Source: JABFRJ01 sp031379035 (GTDB lineage: Bacteria; Pseudomonadota; Alphaproteobacteria; Rhizobiales; Hyphomicrobiaceae). From it: a stretch of DNA of 64,000 nt. The translations under genes and the position numbers were made by a program. Below are positions 17,883 through 25,572 of this stretch, one piece after another. The number at the start of each line of letters is the position of its first letter. Position 1 is the stretch's first letter. The stretch covers positions 5,797 to 69,796 of the forward strand of contig JANNEU010000083.1 of NCBI GenBank assembly GCA_031379035.1, in the 5' to 3' direction. The notes beneath the pieces were generated by a model that worked only from the letters and a program-made list of their open reading frames with translations, did no database searches and was not told the origin of the DNA.

Positions 17883-18311
17883 TTGTCAGGCAAGGAGTGC
17901 CTGCTGTGGTTATATGACGAGGGAAGCTACAATTACACTTCCGCTAAGGTCAGCGAGACAACGTACTCCGGCTACGTTCCATCACTTTGGGAGCGCCTAC
18001 GAGGTCAAAAACACATTCCTCCTCAACACGAGAGAAAATTAGAGATTCGAGCCTACAGCCCCCATCACTACGACACGGACTCGGAGGGGCGCGAAATTCC
18101 CGATTCGCGAAAAGGCTGGGTGTTCGCGTTTCTTGAATTAGCCCCGAATATGGACTTGTTCGCAAAGCATGCGATGGAGAGTGTCAAAAGCCACCGCGCT
18201 GCACACGTAGCATATATAGCCCGAATAAAGTCCGAAATGGAACTCAGAGTCGGGAAGGCCGATGAGGCGCGGCTCGCCACTATCCGCAATCTCCCTCGGC
18301 TCCCCGAATAG
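17883..18311 (+). CDS. Hypothetical protein, possibly 5'-truncated
   Basis: The product (142 aa from TTG 17883) is not recognised. It is hydrophilic with KGWVFAFLELAPNMDLFAKH and a basic C-terminal part. Codon choice (TTA, ATA, AGA) and lower GC differ from the sdh genes, which suggests transfer. The frame is open upstream back to the sdhA stop and has no ATG, GTG or TTG before 17883, and no clear ribosome binding site precedes 17883. It may therefore be the 3' part of a gene that lost its start when it landed here. It begins the islet between sdhA and sdhB. Confidence 0.45.
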   Translation: MSGKECLLWLYDEGSYNYTSAKVSETTYSGYVPSLWERLRGQKHIPPQHERKLEIRAYSPHHYDTDSEGREIPDSRKGWVFAFLELAPNMDLFAKHAMESVKSHRAAHVAYIARIKSEMELRVGKADEARLATIRNLPRLPE

Positions 18312-18329
18312 CGCTTGAGGTCTTTCCCC

Positions 18330-18566
18330 ATGGACACCAACGACAGCTCCCCCGAATCCCGCGCCGCCCATCGCCGTGCGACCTGGACCATCCGCCGCTT
18401 CACTGATCTCGACCAGATGAAGGCCGGAGAGTACACCTATTGGCAATCGCAACCAGTCCATGCTCGCTTAACTGCGGGGATGGAACTTGCAGCTGAAGGC
18501 TACGCCATGAAGGGCGTTCATGTTTCGAGACTTCATAGAACTCTTGTCCGTTCTCAACGCGCATAA
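18330..18566 (+). CDS. Small partner protein of a nucleotidyltransferase module
   Basis: The 78-aa product has QMKAGEYTYWQSQPVHARL, followed by MKGVHVSRLHRTLVRSQ. I recall this pattern (ADEYxYWQSRPVHER ... DVxRLxRTLV) as a small conserved protein often encoded just ahead of stand-alone nucleotidyltransferase genes, probably as the antidote or partner in a two-gene module; that role is inference. Its 3' end overlaps the start of the nucleotidyltransferase gene by 47 bases. ATG 18330 is chosen over 18315. Confidence 0.55.
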   Translation: MDTNDSSPESRAAHRRATWTIRRFTDLDQMKAGEYTYWQSQPVHARLTAGMELAAEGYAMKGVHVSRLHRTLVRSQRA

Positions 18567-19024
18567 GGTCAAATACCTTGTCGTTGGCGGCCAGGCTGTG
18601 ATTGTCCATGCACAGCCGCGTGCGACCAAAGATCTCGACATCTTCATTCAGCCCGCGCCAAAAAAATGGCGTGGCCCTTTTTCGGGCCTTGCAGGAATTC
18701 GGCGCGCCCTTGCGCGATCTCACAGCTGGGGACTTTATTGAAAAGGGCACGTTCTTCACGATGGGGGTACCGCCGATCGCCATCGACATTCTCTCGGAAA
18801 TCGCAGGTGTAAAATTCGCGCAGGCTTGGAAGAACAGATCGACAGAAATTGTAGATCCGGAGAGCGGCTTGACGGCACATTTCATTTCGCGCGCCGATCT
18901 GATCGCGGGCAAGCTGGCGGCCGGACGTCCGCAAGACCTGGCGGACGTCGATGCGCTCCGCCGTGCACAAGCCGCCTTGGAACGGCAGGCCAAACGGAAG
19001 CGAAAGCCGCGTCAAAAAACGTGA
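18520..19024 (+). pseudogene. Nucleotidyltransferase (MNT/AbiEii-like), frameshifted at an A7 run
   Basis: The first frame (18520-18741) starts MFRDFIELLSVLNAHKVKYL and has VVGGQAVIVHAQPRATKDLD IFIQ, the G-G-x-A-V and D-x-D core of minimal nucleotidyltransferases, cut here only by the run of seven A at 18660-18666. After it the protein continues in the next frame as GVALFRALQEFGAPLRDLTA and ends at 19024 with IDILSEIAGVKF, HFISRADLIAGKLAAGRPQD and a basic tail. With six A the two parts join into one protein of about 167 aa. It is a broken gene, a sequencing artefact in a homopolymer, or a slippage-dependent gene. Confidence 0.75.
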
Positions 19025-19065
19025 GAATGCCGTCAAGCGGCACCTGACATGTCGGAGATTTTACC

Positions 19066-19314
19066 GTGCAGTCTGAACGCACCTACACCATCATCCTCGA
19101 ACCCGACCCAGACGGCGGGTTCGTCGTGCACGTCCCGGCGCTGCCGGAAGTCTGCACCCAAGGTGACACTGAGACGGACGCGCTAGCAAACGCGCGCGAG
19201 GCGATTGCACTCGCTGTAGAGGAGCGGATCGCAACAGGAGAAGCTGTCCCTGCCGACCAGCTCCCGCAAATCCGCAAAGTGTCTGTCACTGTCGATTTTC
19301 CAACCGCTGCATGA
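19066..19314 (+). CDS. hicB: HicB-type antitoxin
   Basis: HicB proteins neutralise the HicA mRNA interferase. The 82-aa product has the HicB fold pattern YTIILEPDPDGGFVVHVPAL and ALANAREAIALAVEERIATG. It lacks a separate C-terminal DNA-binding domain. The start is GTG with GGAG upstream. It overlaps hicA by four bases (ATGA) and comes before it, the reverse of the commoner hicA-hicB order. Confidence 0.85.
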   Translation: MQSERTYTIILEPDPDGGFVVHVPALPEVCTQGDTETDALANAREAIALAVEERIATGEAVPADQLPQIRKVSVTVDFPTAA

Positions 19315-19544
19315 ACCCTAGGCTTCGCCAGCTTCGCGGCAGCGATGCTGTCCGCGCGCTCGAACGCGGTGGCTTCGTCGTCACGCGCATCAGGGGCAGT
19401 CACCACATTCTTGTGCATCCCGGCGACAGGTCCCGGCGTGCGACCATACCTGTCCACGCTGGCGAGTCACTCAAACAAGGCACGCTGCGATCAATCTTGA
19501 AACAAGCGCGACTGAGCGAGGATGAACTGGTGCAGTTGCTGTAA
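19311..19544 (+). CDS. hicA: HicA-type mRNA interferase toxin
   Basis: The 77-aa product is a dsRBD-like HicA toxin with RALERGGFVVTRIRGSHHIL, where the second histidine of the GSHH motif is the catalytic residue in studied members, and TIPVHAGESLKQGTLRSILK. Length and motif are normal, so the toxin looks intact. It is coupled to hicB by ATGA. Confidence 0.87.
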   Translation: MNPRLRQLRGSDAVRALERGGFVVTRIRGSHHILVHPGDRSRRATIPVHAGESLKQGTLRSILKQARLSEDELVQLL

Positions 19545-19793
19545 CCCTCCGTTGGCTCGGACACTTTACAGCTTCGCAGCCAAATACTTTGCCTGTGGCG
19601 ACGTCTGCTGCCGCCGTCTCCTCATTCCGCCAAATCTAGCACAACACTCTGTGCAACGCTGGCGCGAAAATCGTGGATGTTGGCCTGCCATCGCAACCGG
19701 ATTTGTGGCAGAAGCTGCGGCCGGGGCACTCTCCAATCATCCCGCGCGCGGAACGCTGGGTTTGGGCGGTACGATCACGAGACCAAGCAGACT

Positions 19794-20474
19794 ATGGCCA
19801 TCTTTCGCCGGACACCGCCGCCATCGACCCCACCTGGAGCACCGGAGACGGCTATCCCGGGGAAGGGGCCGGCGGGCGCTGGCGGCGTGAAACCTGTTGA
19901 TCCAGGACGGGCGGCGCCGGAGCCATTGTCGATCATCCTGCCCGCCGTCGCAGCCCTCGGCTCCATTGCCTCCATCGCCGCCGTCGCCTGGCTGGCCGAA
20001 GACCGCACGGCCGACCGGCCAAAAGTGAAGCGGCGACTGGATGTGATCCTGCGGGACCTGGAGACGAGTTGCCTGGGCCTTGCGGAAATCCTGCGGCGTG
20101 TGATCCGCCACAGCCCGATGTTCGGACTGCTGGGGGCGACAAGTGCGGCACCGATGAAGTTCGGCCTGCTGGGCACGCGGGTCGATACACAGCAGGGGCA
20201 TGTCTATATTCACCTGGTCAACGACGTGGCGACCATGCTGGTACTAGCCACCCAGGCCAGCTTCGATGTGACGAATGCGATTGAGGATGGCGATCTGACG
20301 CCGACGGAAGCGCTGATCTACAGGTTCGGCGACGCACAGGCGAAGTTGACGGTGCTGCTGGCAAGCCGAGAAAGCCTCAAGACGACGGTCGAGACAGCGC
20401 TGGCCATTGCGGAGGGACTGGTGGTGTGTGTGCGCGAGTTGAAGGCGCTCAGGCCACCTGAGACGCGGGCATAG
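19794..20474 (+). CDS. Hypothetical protein with one transmembrane segment
   Basis: The 226-aa product has a proline-rich N-terminus (about 1-40), a hydrophobic segment LSIILPAVAALGSIASIAAV (about 48-68) and a helical C-terminal domain with LDVILRDLETSCLGLAEILR and ASFDVTNAIEDGDLTPTEAL. I do not recognise the family. ATG 19794 begins the protein-like part; upstream in-frame sequence to 19677 has no supporting ribosome binding site. It is the last gene of the islet before sdhB. The 250 bases between hicA and this gene hold nothing I can support. Confidence 0.6.
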   Translation: MAIFRRTPPPSTPPGAPETAIPGKGPAGAGGVKPVDPGRAAPEPLSIILPAVAALGSIASIAAVAWLAEDRTADRPKVKRRLDVILRDLETSCLGLAEILRRVIRHSPMFGLLGATSAAPMKFGLLGTRVDTQQGHVYIHLVNDVATMLVLATQASFDVTNAIEDGDLTPTEALIYRFGDAQAKLTVLLASRESLKTTVETALAIAEGLVVCVRELKALRPPETRA

Positions 20475-20594
20475 GGCACCTCCGGACAGCTTGCCGCAGC
20501 AGTGGTCGGAATGCCTCACTCAGCGTTGACTTGAACTGTGCTAATGAACAGAGTGCACCGCACAAAAACTGGATTTCTCCGGAAGACGTACTCC

Positions 20595-21377
20595 ATGGTT
20601 CAGCTGTCGCTCCCCAGCAACTCCAAGATCACCACCGGCAAAGTCTGGAACAATCCCGGCAAGGCTAAGGGTGACTGGAAGCAGTTCAAGATCTACCGCT
20701 GGAATCCGGATGATCCAGCCAACCCGCGCACCGATACGTACTGGGTGGATCGCAGCAGCTGCGGGCCCATGGTTCTCGACGCGTTGATCAAGATCAAAGG
20801 CGAGATCGACAGCACGCTGACGTTCCGGCGGTCATGCCGGGAAGGCATCTGCGGATCGTGCGCTATGAACATCGACGGCACCAATACGCTGGCGTGTCTG
20901 AAGTCGATGGACGACGTGCGCGGCGCGGTGTCGGTTTATCCATTGCCGCACATGAAGGTCATCAAGGACCTGGTGCCGGATATGACGAATTTCTATGCGC
21001 AACACGCTTCGGTGGAGCCGTGGCTCAAGACCTCGACGCCGACGCCGCCGACCGAGTGGAAGCAGGCGCATAGTGATCGCGAGAAGCTAGACGGGCTTTA
21101 TGAGTGCATTCTGTGCGCCTGCTGCTCGACGTCGTGCCCGAGTTACTGGTGGAATTCGGACCGCTACCTGGGTCCTGCAGCGCTGTTGCAGGCCTATCGC
21201 TGGGTGATCGACAGCCGCGACGAGGCAACCGGCGACCGGCTTGATGACTTGGAAGATCCATTCCGGCTCTACCGTTGCCACACCATTTTGAATTGTGCGA
21301 AGGCCTGCCCCAAGGGGCTGAACCCAGCCAAGGCAATTGCCGAACTGAAAAAGCTGATGGTGGAGCGGCGGGTTTAA
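20595..21377 (+). CDS. sdhB: Succinate dehydrogenase iron-sulfur subunit
   Basis: SdhB passes electrons from the flavin to quinone through three Fe-S clusters. The 260-aa product has CREGICGSCAMNIDGTNTLA plus the next Cys for the 2Fe-2S cluster, CILCACCSTSCPSYWW for 4Fe-4S and CHTILNCAKACPKGLNP for 3Fe-4S, all intact. ATG 20595 follows GGAAG by 9 bases; an upstream start at 20538 is less likely. It is cut off from sdhCDA by 2.9 kb, so it needs its own promoter or long readthrough. Confidence 0.96.
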   Translation: MVQLSLPSNSKITTGKVWNNPGKAKGDWKQFKIYRWNPDDPANPRTDTYWVDRSSCGPMVLDALIKIKGEIDSTLTFRRSCREGICGSCAMNIDGTNTLACLKSMDDVRGAVSVYPLPHMKVIKDLVPDMTNFYAQHASVEPWLKTSTPTPPTEWKQAHSDREKLDGLYECILCACCSTSCPSYWWNSDRYLGPAALLQAYRWVIDSRDEATGDRLDDLEDPFRLYRCHTILNCAKACPKGLNPAKAIAELKKLMVERRV

Positions 21378-21529
21378 ACGAGACCGCCACTGCGGCACTG
21401 TTCGCTTTGAGACAATCTTGACCGTCACAATCACGGCATGACACCATCTCCGGATGTCGTCGAGTGTCCGCTATTTTTGCGGATGACACCTTACGATTTT
21501 GGAGCAGGCAATTTTAGCATGGATTAGCT

Positions 21530-21709
21530 ATGCGCAATTTTACTTTGAAGATGATCGCTCTGTCGGTGGCGGTTTGGGTGGCGGTGTGCATCACGGATGG
21601 TTCGTACACATCGAGTGAGGCCCGCGAGTGCCGTGTCGGCCCGCGCCGGGTCATGTCTTGCTGCCCGAACGGGTTCAAGTTCGCGGCCGGCAGGGCATGC
21701 AAGCGATAA
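21530..21709 (+). CDS. Small secreted cysteine-rich peptide
   Basis: A 59-aa frame starts MRNFTLKMIALSVAVWVAVC, a positively charged then hydrophobic signal-like N-terminus, and continues to a short mature part with four cysteines (ECRVGPRRVMSCCPNGFKFA and a C-terminal CKR). The ribosome binding site is weak. The even signal/mature layout supports a real gene, but the family is not recognised. Confidence 0.45.
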   Translation: MRNFTLKMIALSVAVWVAVCITDGSYTSSEARECRVGPRRVMSCCPNGFKFAAGRACKR

Positions 21710-21818
21710 CGGCCTCGGTTCACTCGCAACGCGGCCAGCCTGTTTTTCAGTCATTTGTCGCGCGGAGTTTGCCATGTAGGGTGCCGCTTAAGACCAGAGT
21801 TTCTTGCGGAGACCATCC

Positions 21819-22208
21819 ATGCTCGATCACGTTGGCATTCCGGTATCGGACTACGAACGCTCAAAGGTGTTCTATTCGAAGGTGCTGAAACCGCTCGGCT
21901 ATGAGCTGGCGTTTGAAGTATCGTCGGCAGAGACCGGTGGCAAGCGGCACGCGGGGTTTGGTGCCGGCGGCCGGCCGCAATTCTGGATCGGGACCGGAAA
22001 ACCGCTGAAGGGTGGGCAGGCGCATTTTGCGTTCGTCGCCAAAACGCGTGACGCGGTGCGAGCGTTTTATGACGCGGCCATGAAGGCGGGCGGCAGCGAC
22101 AACGGCGCACCCGGTTTGAGGCCGCATTATCACGAGAACTACTACGGGGCGTTTGTGTTCGATCCAGACGGTCAGAACATTGAAGCCGTGTGTCATACCG
22201 CTGAATGA
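21819..22208 (+). CDS. VOC (glyoxalase/bleomycin resistance-type) family protein
   Basis: The 129-aa product is a single vicinal oxygen chelate domain: MLDHVGIPVSDYERSKVFYS, HFAFVAKTRDAVRAFYDAAM and YYGAFVFDPDGQNIEAVCH. The metal-ligand His near the start and the Glu of NIEAV are present. The reaction is unknown. GGAG precedes ATG 21819 by 7 bases. Confidence 0.87.
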   Translation: MLDHVGIPVSDYERSKVFYSKVLKPLGYELAFEVSSAETGGKRHAGFGAGGRPQFWIGTGKPLKGGQAHFAFVAKTRDAVRAFYDAAMKAGGSDNGAPGLRPHYHENYYGAFVFDPDGQNIEAVCHTAE

Positions 22209-22369
22209 ACAGGCGAACGAACGGCGAAATGCGGCCATGGCGTGGCGTTATCTGGGCCGCTATGGCGCGCAGGTGTGAATATGCAGTGACCCTGCCGTTC
22301 ACGCCGCCGTCAGTGCGCAGAGGATAGGTTGTTGCTACCCTGCACTTTTAACTTCCCCGGCGTGATAGG

Positions 22370-22402
22370 GGCGCAGCGCGCAGGGTCGCTGCGCCTTTTT
22401 TT
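22370..22402 (+). terminator. Rho-independent terminator after the VOC gene
   Basis: A perfect 8-bp stem GGCGCAGC/GCTGCGCC with a 10-base loop is followed by seven T on the plus strand. It lies between the VOC gene and the oppositely oriented pilin gene. Confidence 0.75.
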
Positions 22403-22435
22403 GCGCGTGCGTCCCCTTGGCAGCTGAGAGTAGCT

Positions 22436-22609
22436 TTACTTGGTGGTGTTCATATTGGTAGCGACCTTGGAGAACGTGTTCGCCACATTCTTGCCGAGGG
22501 TCGACGCAGCCGAAATGATGGCAACGGAAATCAAAGAGGCAATCAGGCCGTACTCGATTGCGGTTGCGCCGCTTTCGTCTGCGATGAACCGGTCTAACAG
22601 CACTTTCAT
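22436..22609 (-). CDS. flp: Flp family type IVb pilin
   Basis: The 57-aa product has a short leader and the diagnostic pilin motif DESGATAIEYGLIASLISV (residues about 11-29), with the Gly of SGAT at the prepilin cleavage site and the Glu-Tyr pair typical of Flp pilins, followed by a hydrophobic helix and a short tail. GGAG lies 10 bases before the ATG. It would be cleaved by CpaA and assembled by the cpa/tad machine about 14 kb away. The gene stands alone on the opposite strand. Confidence 0.93.
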   Translation of the reverse strand: MKVLLDRFIADESGATAIEYGLIASLISVAIISAASTLGKNVANTFSKVATNMNTTK

Positions 22610-22949
22610 AGTCTCGTTCTCCCGCTAGGCCTTCTTCTTGATCACTCGTTGGAGCCATTACTACGGCAAAAGTTTATTCAATTCGTTAAATGTCGCGGTG
22701 GATTGTGCGGACGCTTGTTTACCCGGCGGAAGCCAAGCTTCGGGTCTTGTGACGCTGAGCGCCCTGGAACGCGGTCATCCCTGGGCTGATCTCGGCCATA
22801 AGCGGCCTATTGTACCGCTTGGCACCATGACATCCCGTGACCGGTTGGGACTTGCTGACCATAGTGTTACCATACCTCACACTTACGAGTTCCGAACTTC
22901 GCCTTTGCTATCGTTGACGGCCGCTACTCGTCCAACCTGAGCGTTCTCT
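22610..22949. other. Intergenic region between divergent pilin and secreted-protein genes
   Basis: No gene is supported in these 340 bases. On the minus strand at about 22672-22690 a TTAA half-site is followed seven bases later by AATAA, a poor CtrA-like match 65-80 bases before the pilin start. The pilin promoter must lie here. Confidence 0.4.
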
Positions 22950-23468
22950 ATGCTGCACCTTGAAACGATCCGGCTTCGATCTGTGGTTGCGGGCGCACTC
23001 GTTGTCTTGACAGGTGGGATTGCCGCTTCGGCGCAGGAATACTGTGTCGCCTGTGCGGGGCCGGACACTCTCTACCGTTGTGTCATCGACGGTGCACGCC
23101 CCGGTGCCGCACCGTCGCTGCAAGTGTTGTGCATCACCGCGCTCGCCAAGGACGGCCAGCATGCGACGTGTGCGGTCAAGCGCGGCGTGGGGGTGCTCGA
23201 CTGCAACGGAGCCGTCAAACGCGTAGCGGTCCCAGTTGACGGTGCAGCGCCTGTCGTCGCGCTGCCAGTACCGGAGCCAAAGCCGACGACCCCGCAAGGG
23301 GAGCCGAAAACAGTCGCCGAAATGTTGCAGCGCGCCAAAGACCAGAACGATCGCAGTTGGGAAAAAGCCAACGCGCAAATCAAAGCCAACAACGAAAAAG
23401 CCGGCTCGTTTCTCAAGAAATCCTGGGACTGTGTCGCGTCGCTGTTCTTCAAATGTGGGACTGAGTGA
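22950..23468 (+). CDS. Secreted hypothetical protein
   Basis: The 172-aa product has a signal peptide (cleavage near ASAQ, about residue 28), a cysteine-containing N-terminal half with EYCVACAGPDTLYRCVIDG and HATCAVKRGVGVLDCNGAV, a proline-rich linker and a charged helical C-terminus ending in CVASLFFKCGTE. The family is not recognised. The even number and spacing of cysteines suggest disulfides in the periplasm. Confidence 0.65.
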   Translation: MLHLETIRLRSVVAGALVVLTGGIAASAQEYCVACAGPDTLYRCVIDGARPGAAPSLQVLCITALAKDGQHATCAVKRGVGVLDCNGAVKRVAVPVDGAAPVVALPVPEPKPTTPQGEPKTVAEMLQRAKDQNDRSWEKANAQIKANNEKAGSFLKKSWDCVASLFFKCGTE

Positions 23469-23628
23469 CCTGCCTCGATACCGTTGGGCGTTGAAAAATA
23501 TGGCGGGTATCCGAAGGTTACGCTTGATCTCCCAAAAGCGCTGCGCAAGTGTTTCGGCCAGGGCTTGAAACGCGGGCCTTGGCTGTTCTCTGATAGACGG
23601 CCCCAAAAAGCTAATGGAGGAATGCCAC

Positions 23629-24378
23629 ATGTTAGGAAAACAGCGCGTTGTGCTCGTGACGGGTGGCATGGGCGGCTTGGGCGAGGCCATCTGCAAAAAG
23701 ATGGCCGCGATGGGCAATGTGGTCGTGACGACCTATTCGCCCTCCAACAAGACATCCGGCGATTGGCTCAAATCCATGAAGGCCGACGGGTTCACTTTTC
23801 ACGCCTATGCCGCCGACGTGACCGACTTTGAAGCCTGCGGTGGGCTCGTTGCCAAAATCCAGGCCGAACTTGGACCAGTTGACGTCCTGGTGAACAACGC
23901 CGGCATCACCCGCGACACGACTTTTAAGAAGATGACCAAGGTCGATTGGGACGCGGTGATGCACACCAATCTCGACAGTACCTTCAACATGACCAAGCCG
24001 GTTATGGACGGCATGGTCGAACGGGGCTGGGGCCGCGTTATCAACATCTCCTCGGTCAACGGCCAGAAGGGCGCGTTCGGGCAGACGAACTACTCTGCCG
24101 CCAAGGCTGGCATGCATGGGTTTACGAAAGCGCTGGCGCTTGAGGTTGCGCGCCGCGGCGTGACCGTCAATACGATCTCGCCGGGCTATATCGGCACCAA
24201 GATGGTGATGGCGATCGACAAGGCCGTGCTCGACAGCAAGATCCTGCCGCAGATCCCAATGGGGCGCCTTGGCAAGCCGGATGAAGTGGCAGGTCTTGTG
24301 GCCTATCTCGCGTCCGATGAAGCGGCGTTCCTGACCGGAGCCAACATCGCCATCAACGGCGGTCAGCATATGCAGTAA
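23629..24378 (+). CDS. phaB: Acetoacetyl-CoA reductase PhaB
   Basis: PhaB reduces acetoacetyl-CoA to (R)-3-hydroxybutyryl-CoA with NADPH for polyhydroxybutyrate synthesis. The 249-aa SDR protein has the cofactor motif TGGMGGLGEAICKKM, VDVLVNNAGITRD, the catalytic Ser in INISSVNGQKGAFGQ and the YxxxK pair in TNYSAAKAGM. ATG 23629 follows GGAGG by 8 bases. PhaA and PhaC are not in the window, so assignment rests on sequence; FabG-like SDRs are the alternative. Confidence 0.88.
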   Translation: MLGKQRVVLVTGGMGGLGEAICKKMAAMGNVVVTTYSPSNKTSGDWLKSMKADGFTFHAYAADVTDFEACGGLVAKIQAELGPVDVLVNNAGITRDTTFKKMTKVDWDAVMHTNLDSTFNMTKPVMDGMVERGWGRVINISSVNGQKGAFGQTNYSAAKAGMHGFTKALALEVARRGVTVNTISPGYIGTKMVMAIDKAVLDSKILPQIPMGRLGKPDEVAGLVAYLASDEAAFLTGANIAINGGQHMQ

Positions 24379-24509
24379 TACCAGCGACGGCTGCGCTTCG
24401 CGATGATCTGGTGACAGGTCCGCGTGGCGCAGTCCGGCGCGCATGATGATTTTTGAATAGATTTTTGATTGCTATTTTGTCAGCCCCCGGGGCGACCAGC
24501 GAAATGCAC

Positions 24510-24556
24510 GTGCGTGTGCGTGTGCGTGTGCGTGTGCGTGTGCGTGTGCGTGTGCG
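24510..24556. repeat. Hexamer tandem repeat (GTGCGT, about 7.8 copies)
   Basis: The six-base unit GTGCGT is repeated without error for 47 bases. It is an alternating purine-pyrimidine tract, the type that can adopt Z-DNA, and a simple repeat prone to slippage. It is about 200 bases upstream of the outer-membrane protein gene. The rest of the 375-base gap after phaB holds no gene I can support. Confidence 0.9.
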
Positions 24557-24752
24557 ATACTCAGCCTCGTGGTGCGGGCATCGTGACCGAACCGCATGGA
24601 TTGCAACTTCTCCACAGTTCTCTTCGTGCGGACCATCGACTCAGGTACACGCCTGCGGTGATCGTGGCGTACGAACGATGATGACGGCCAGCAAAACGCC
24701 ATGGCTATTGCGCGGCGTTCCTTTTTCACTTGAGCCTTGTGGGGACTGATTG

Positions 24753-25412
24753 ATGATACACACGCTATTTAAGACAACGCATTTCGCAGCTCTTGTTCTG
24801 AGTTCTGCACTTCTCTGTGGCCCGGCGCAGGCACAATCGTCGAACAGCGCGGCCAGCTTCCAAGGTCCATACATTGGAATATCGCCGATTTATGGATGGG
24901 CGAAGTCTAACATTACGCTGTCGCGCCCTGGGTTTGCGGACGTTAGTGGATCCAAGGATAGCAACGGTCCGGCGATCGCTGTTTTTGCCGGCTACGATTG
25001 GCGCGTTGGTTCAGGGACGGTGTTGGGCGTGTCCGGTGATTTCGGTTTCGCAAAGTTGGGGGATTCGCGCACTGCGCCGGCTGGTACTGTTCGCGGACGG
25101 TTTGGTCAGGTCGTGGCTCCTGACGTTTTGCTTTATGCAACCGGCGGCGGAACATTTGCGCAGCAGTCGCTTTCCGGAACGCTCGGCGGTGTGGCGTACG
25201 ATGTGACGCAAGTTAAAAGCGGCTTGGTTTTTGGTGGTGGGCTTGAGACCCGGACAGCTCTCGGAACTCAGCCCATCCGGCTTGGGGTCGAAGTGCTGCG
25301 GCATCACCTGAGCAAATTTGAATTTGACGCTGGCACGCGGCACCTCGCCATCGACAATAAGGTTTGGACCCTCGGCCTGCGAGCGGCAATTCCACTAGGA
25401 GCCGGACGCTGA
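24753..25412 (+). CDS. Outer-membrane beta-barrel protein (Omp25/31-like)
   Basis: The 219-aa product has a signal peptide (cleavage near AQAQ), then GPYIGISPIYGWAKSNITL, AVFAGYDWRVGSGTVLGVSG and VAPDVLLYATGGGTFAQQSL, the alternating strand pattern of small 8-stranded porin-like proteins seen in alphaproteobacteria. It ends in LGLRAAIPLGAGR rather than a classical terminal Phe. Its function is unknown. Confidence 0.75.
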   Translation: MIHTLFKTTHFAALVLSSALLCGPAQAQSSNSAASFQGPYIGISPIYGWAKSNITLSRPGFADVSGSKDSNGPAIAVFAGYDWRVGSGTVLGVSGDFGFAKLGDSRTAPAGTVRGRFGQVVAPDVLLYATGGGTFAQQSLSGTLGGVAYDVTQVKSGLVFGGGLETRTALGTQPIRLGVEVLRHHLSKFEFDAGTRHLAIDNKVWTLGLRAAIPLGAGR

Positions 25413-25572
25413 CGCGCCTTTTCGTTCCAGTTCATACCTGGGCCTCTGCCAACCAGCAGGGGCCTTCTCTTCGAGCCGCAGCCTCGGCCGCAACCACCAC
25501 CATGGTTGCACTTGCTTGCGCGCGCGTTCTGCCCCACAAGCGGCCTCAAATTCCTGGAGCACACGCGCGCAC

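Noticed and set aside
24453..24749. Plus-strand frame that would encode a Val-Arg dipeptide repeat
   Set aside because: It merely translates the GTGCGT repeat; no ribosome binding site or flanking protein-like sequence supports it.
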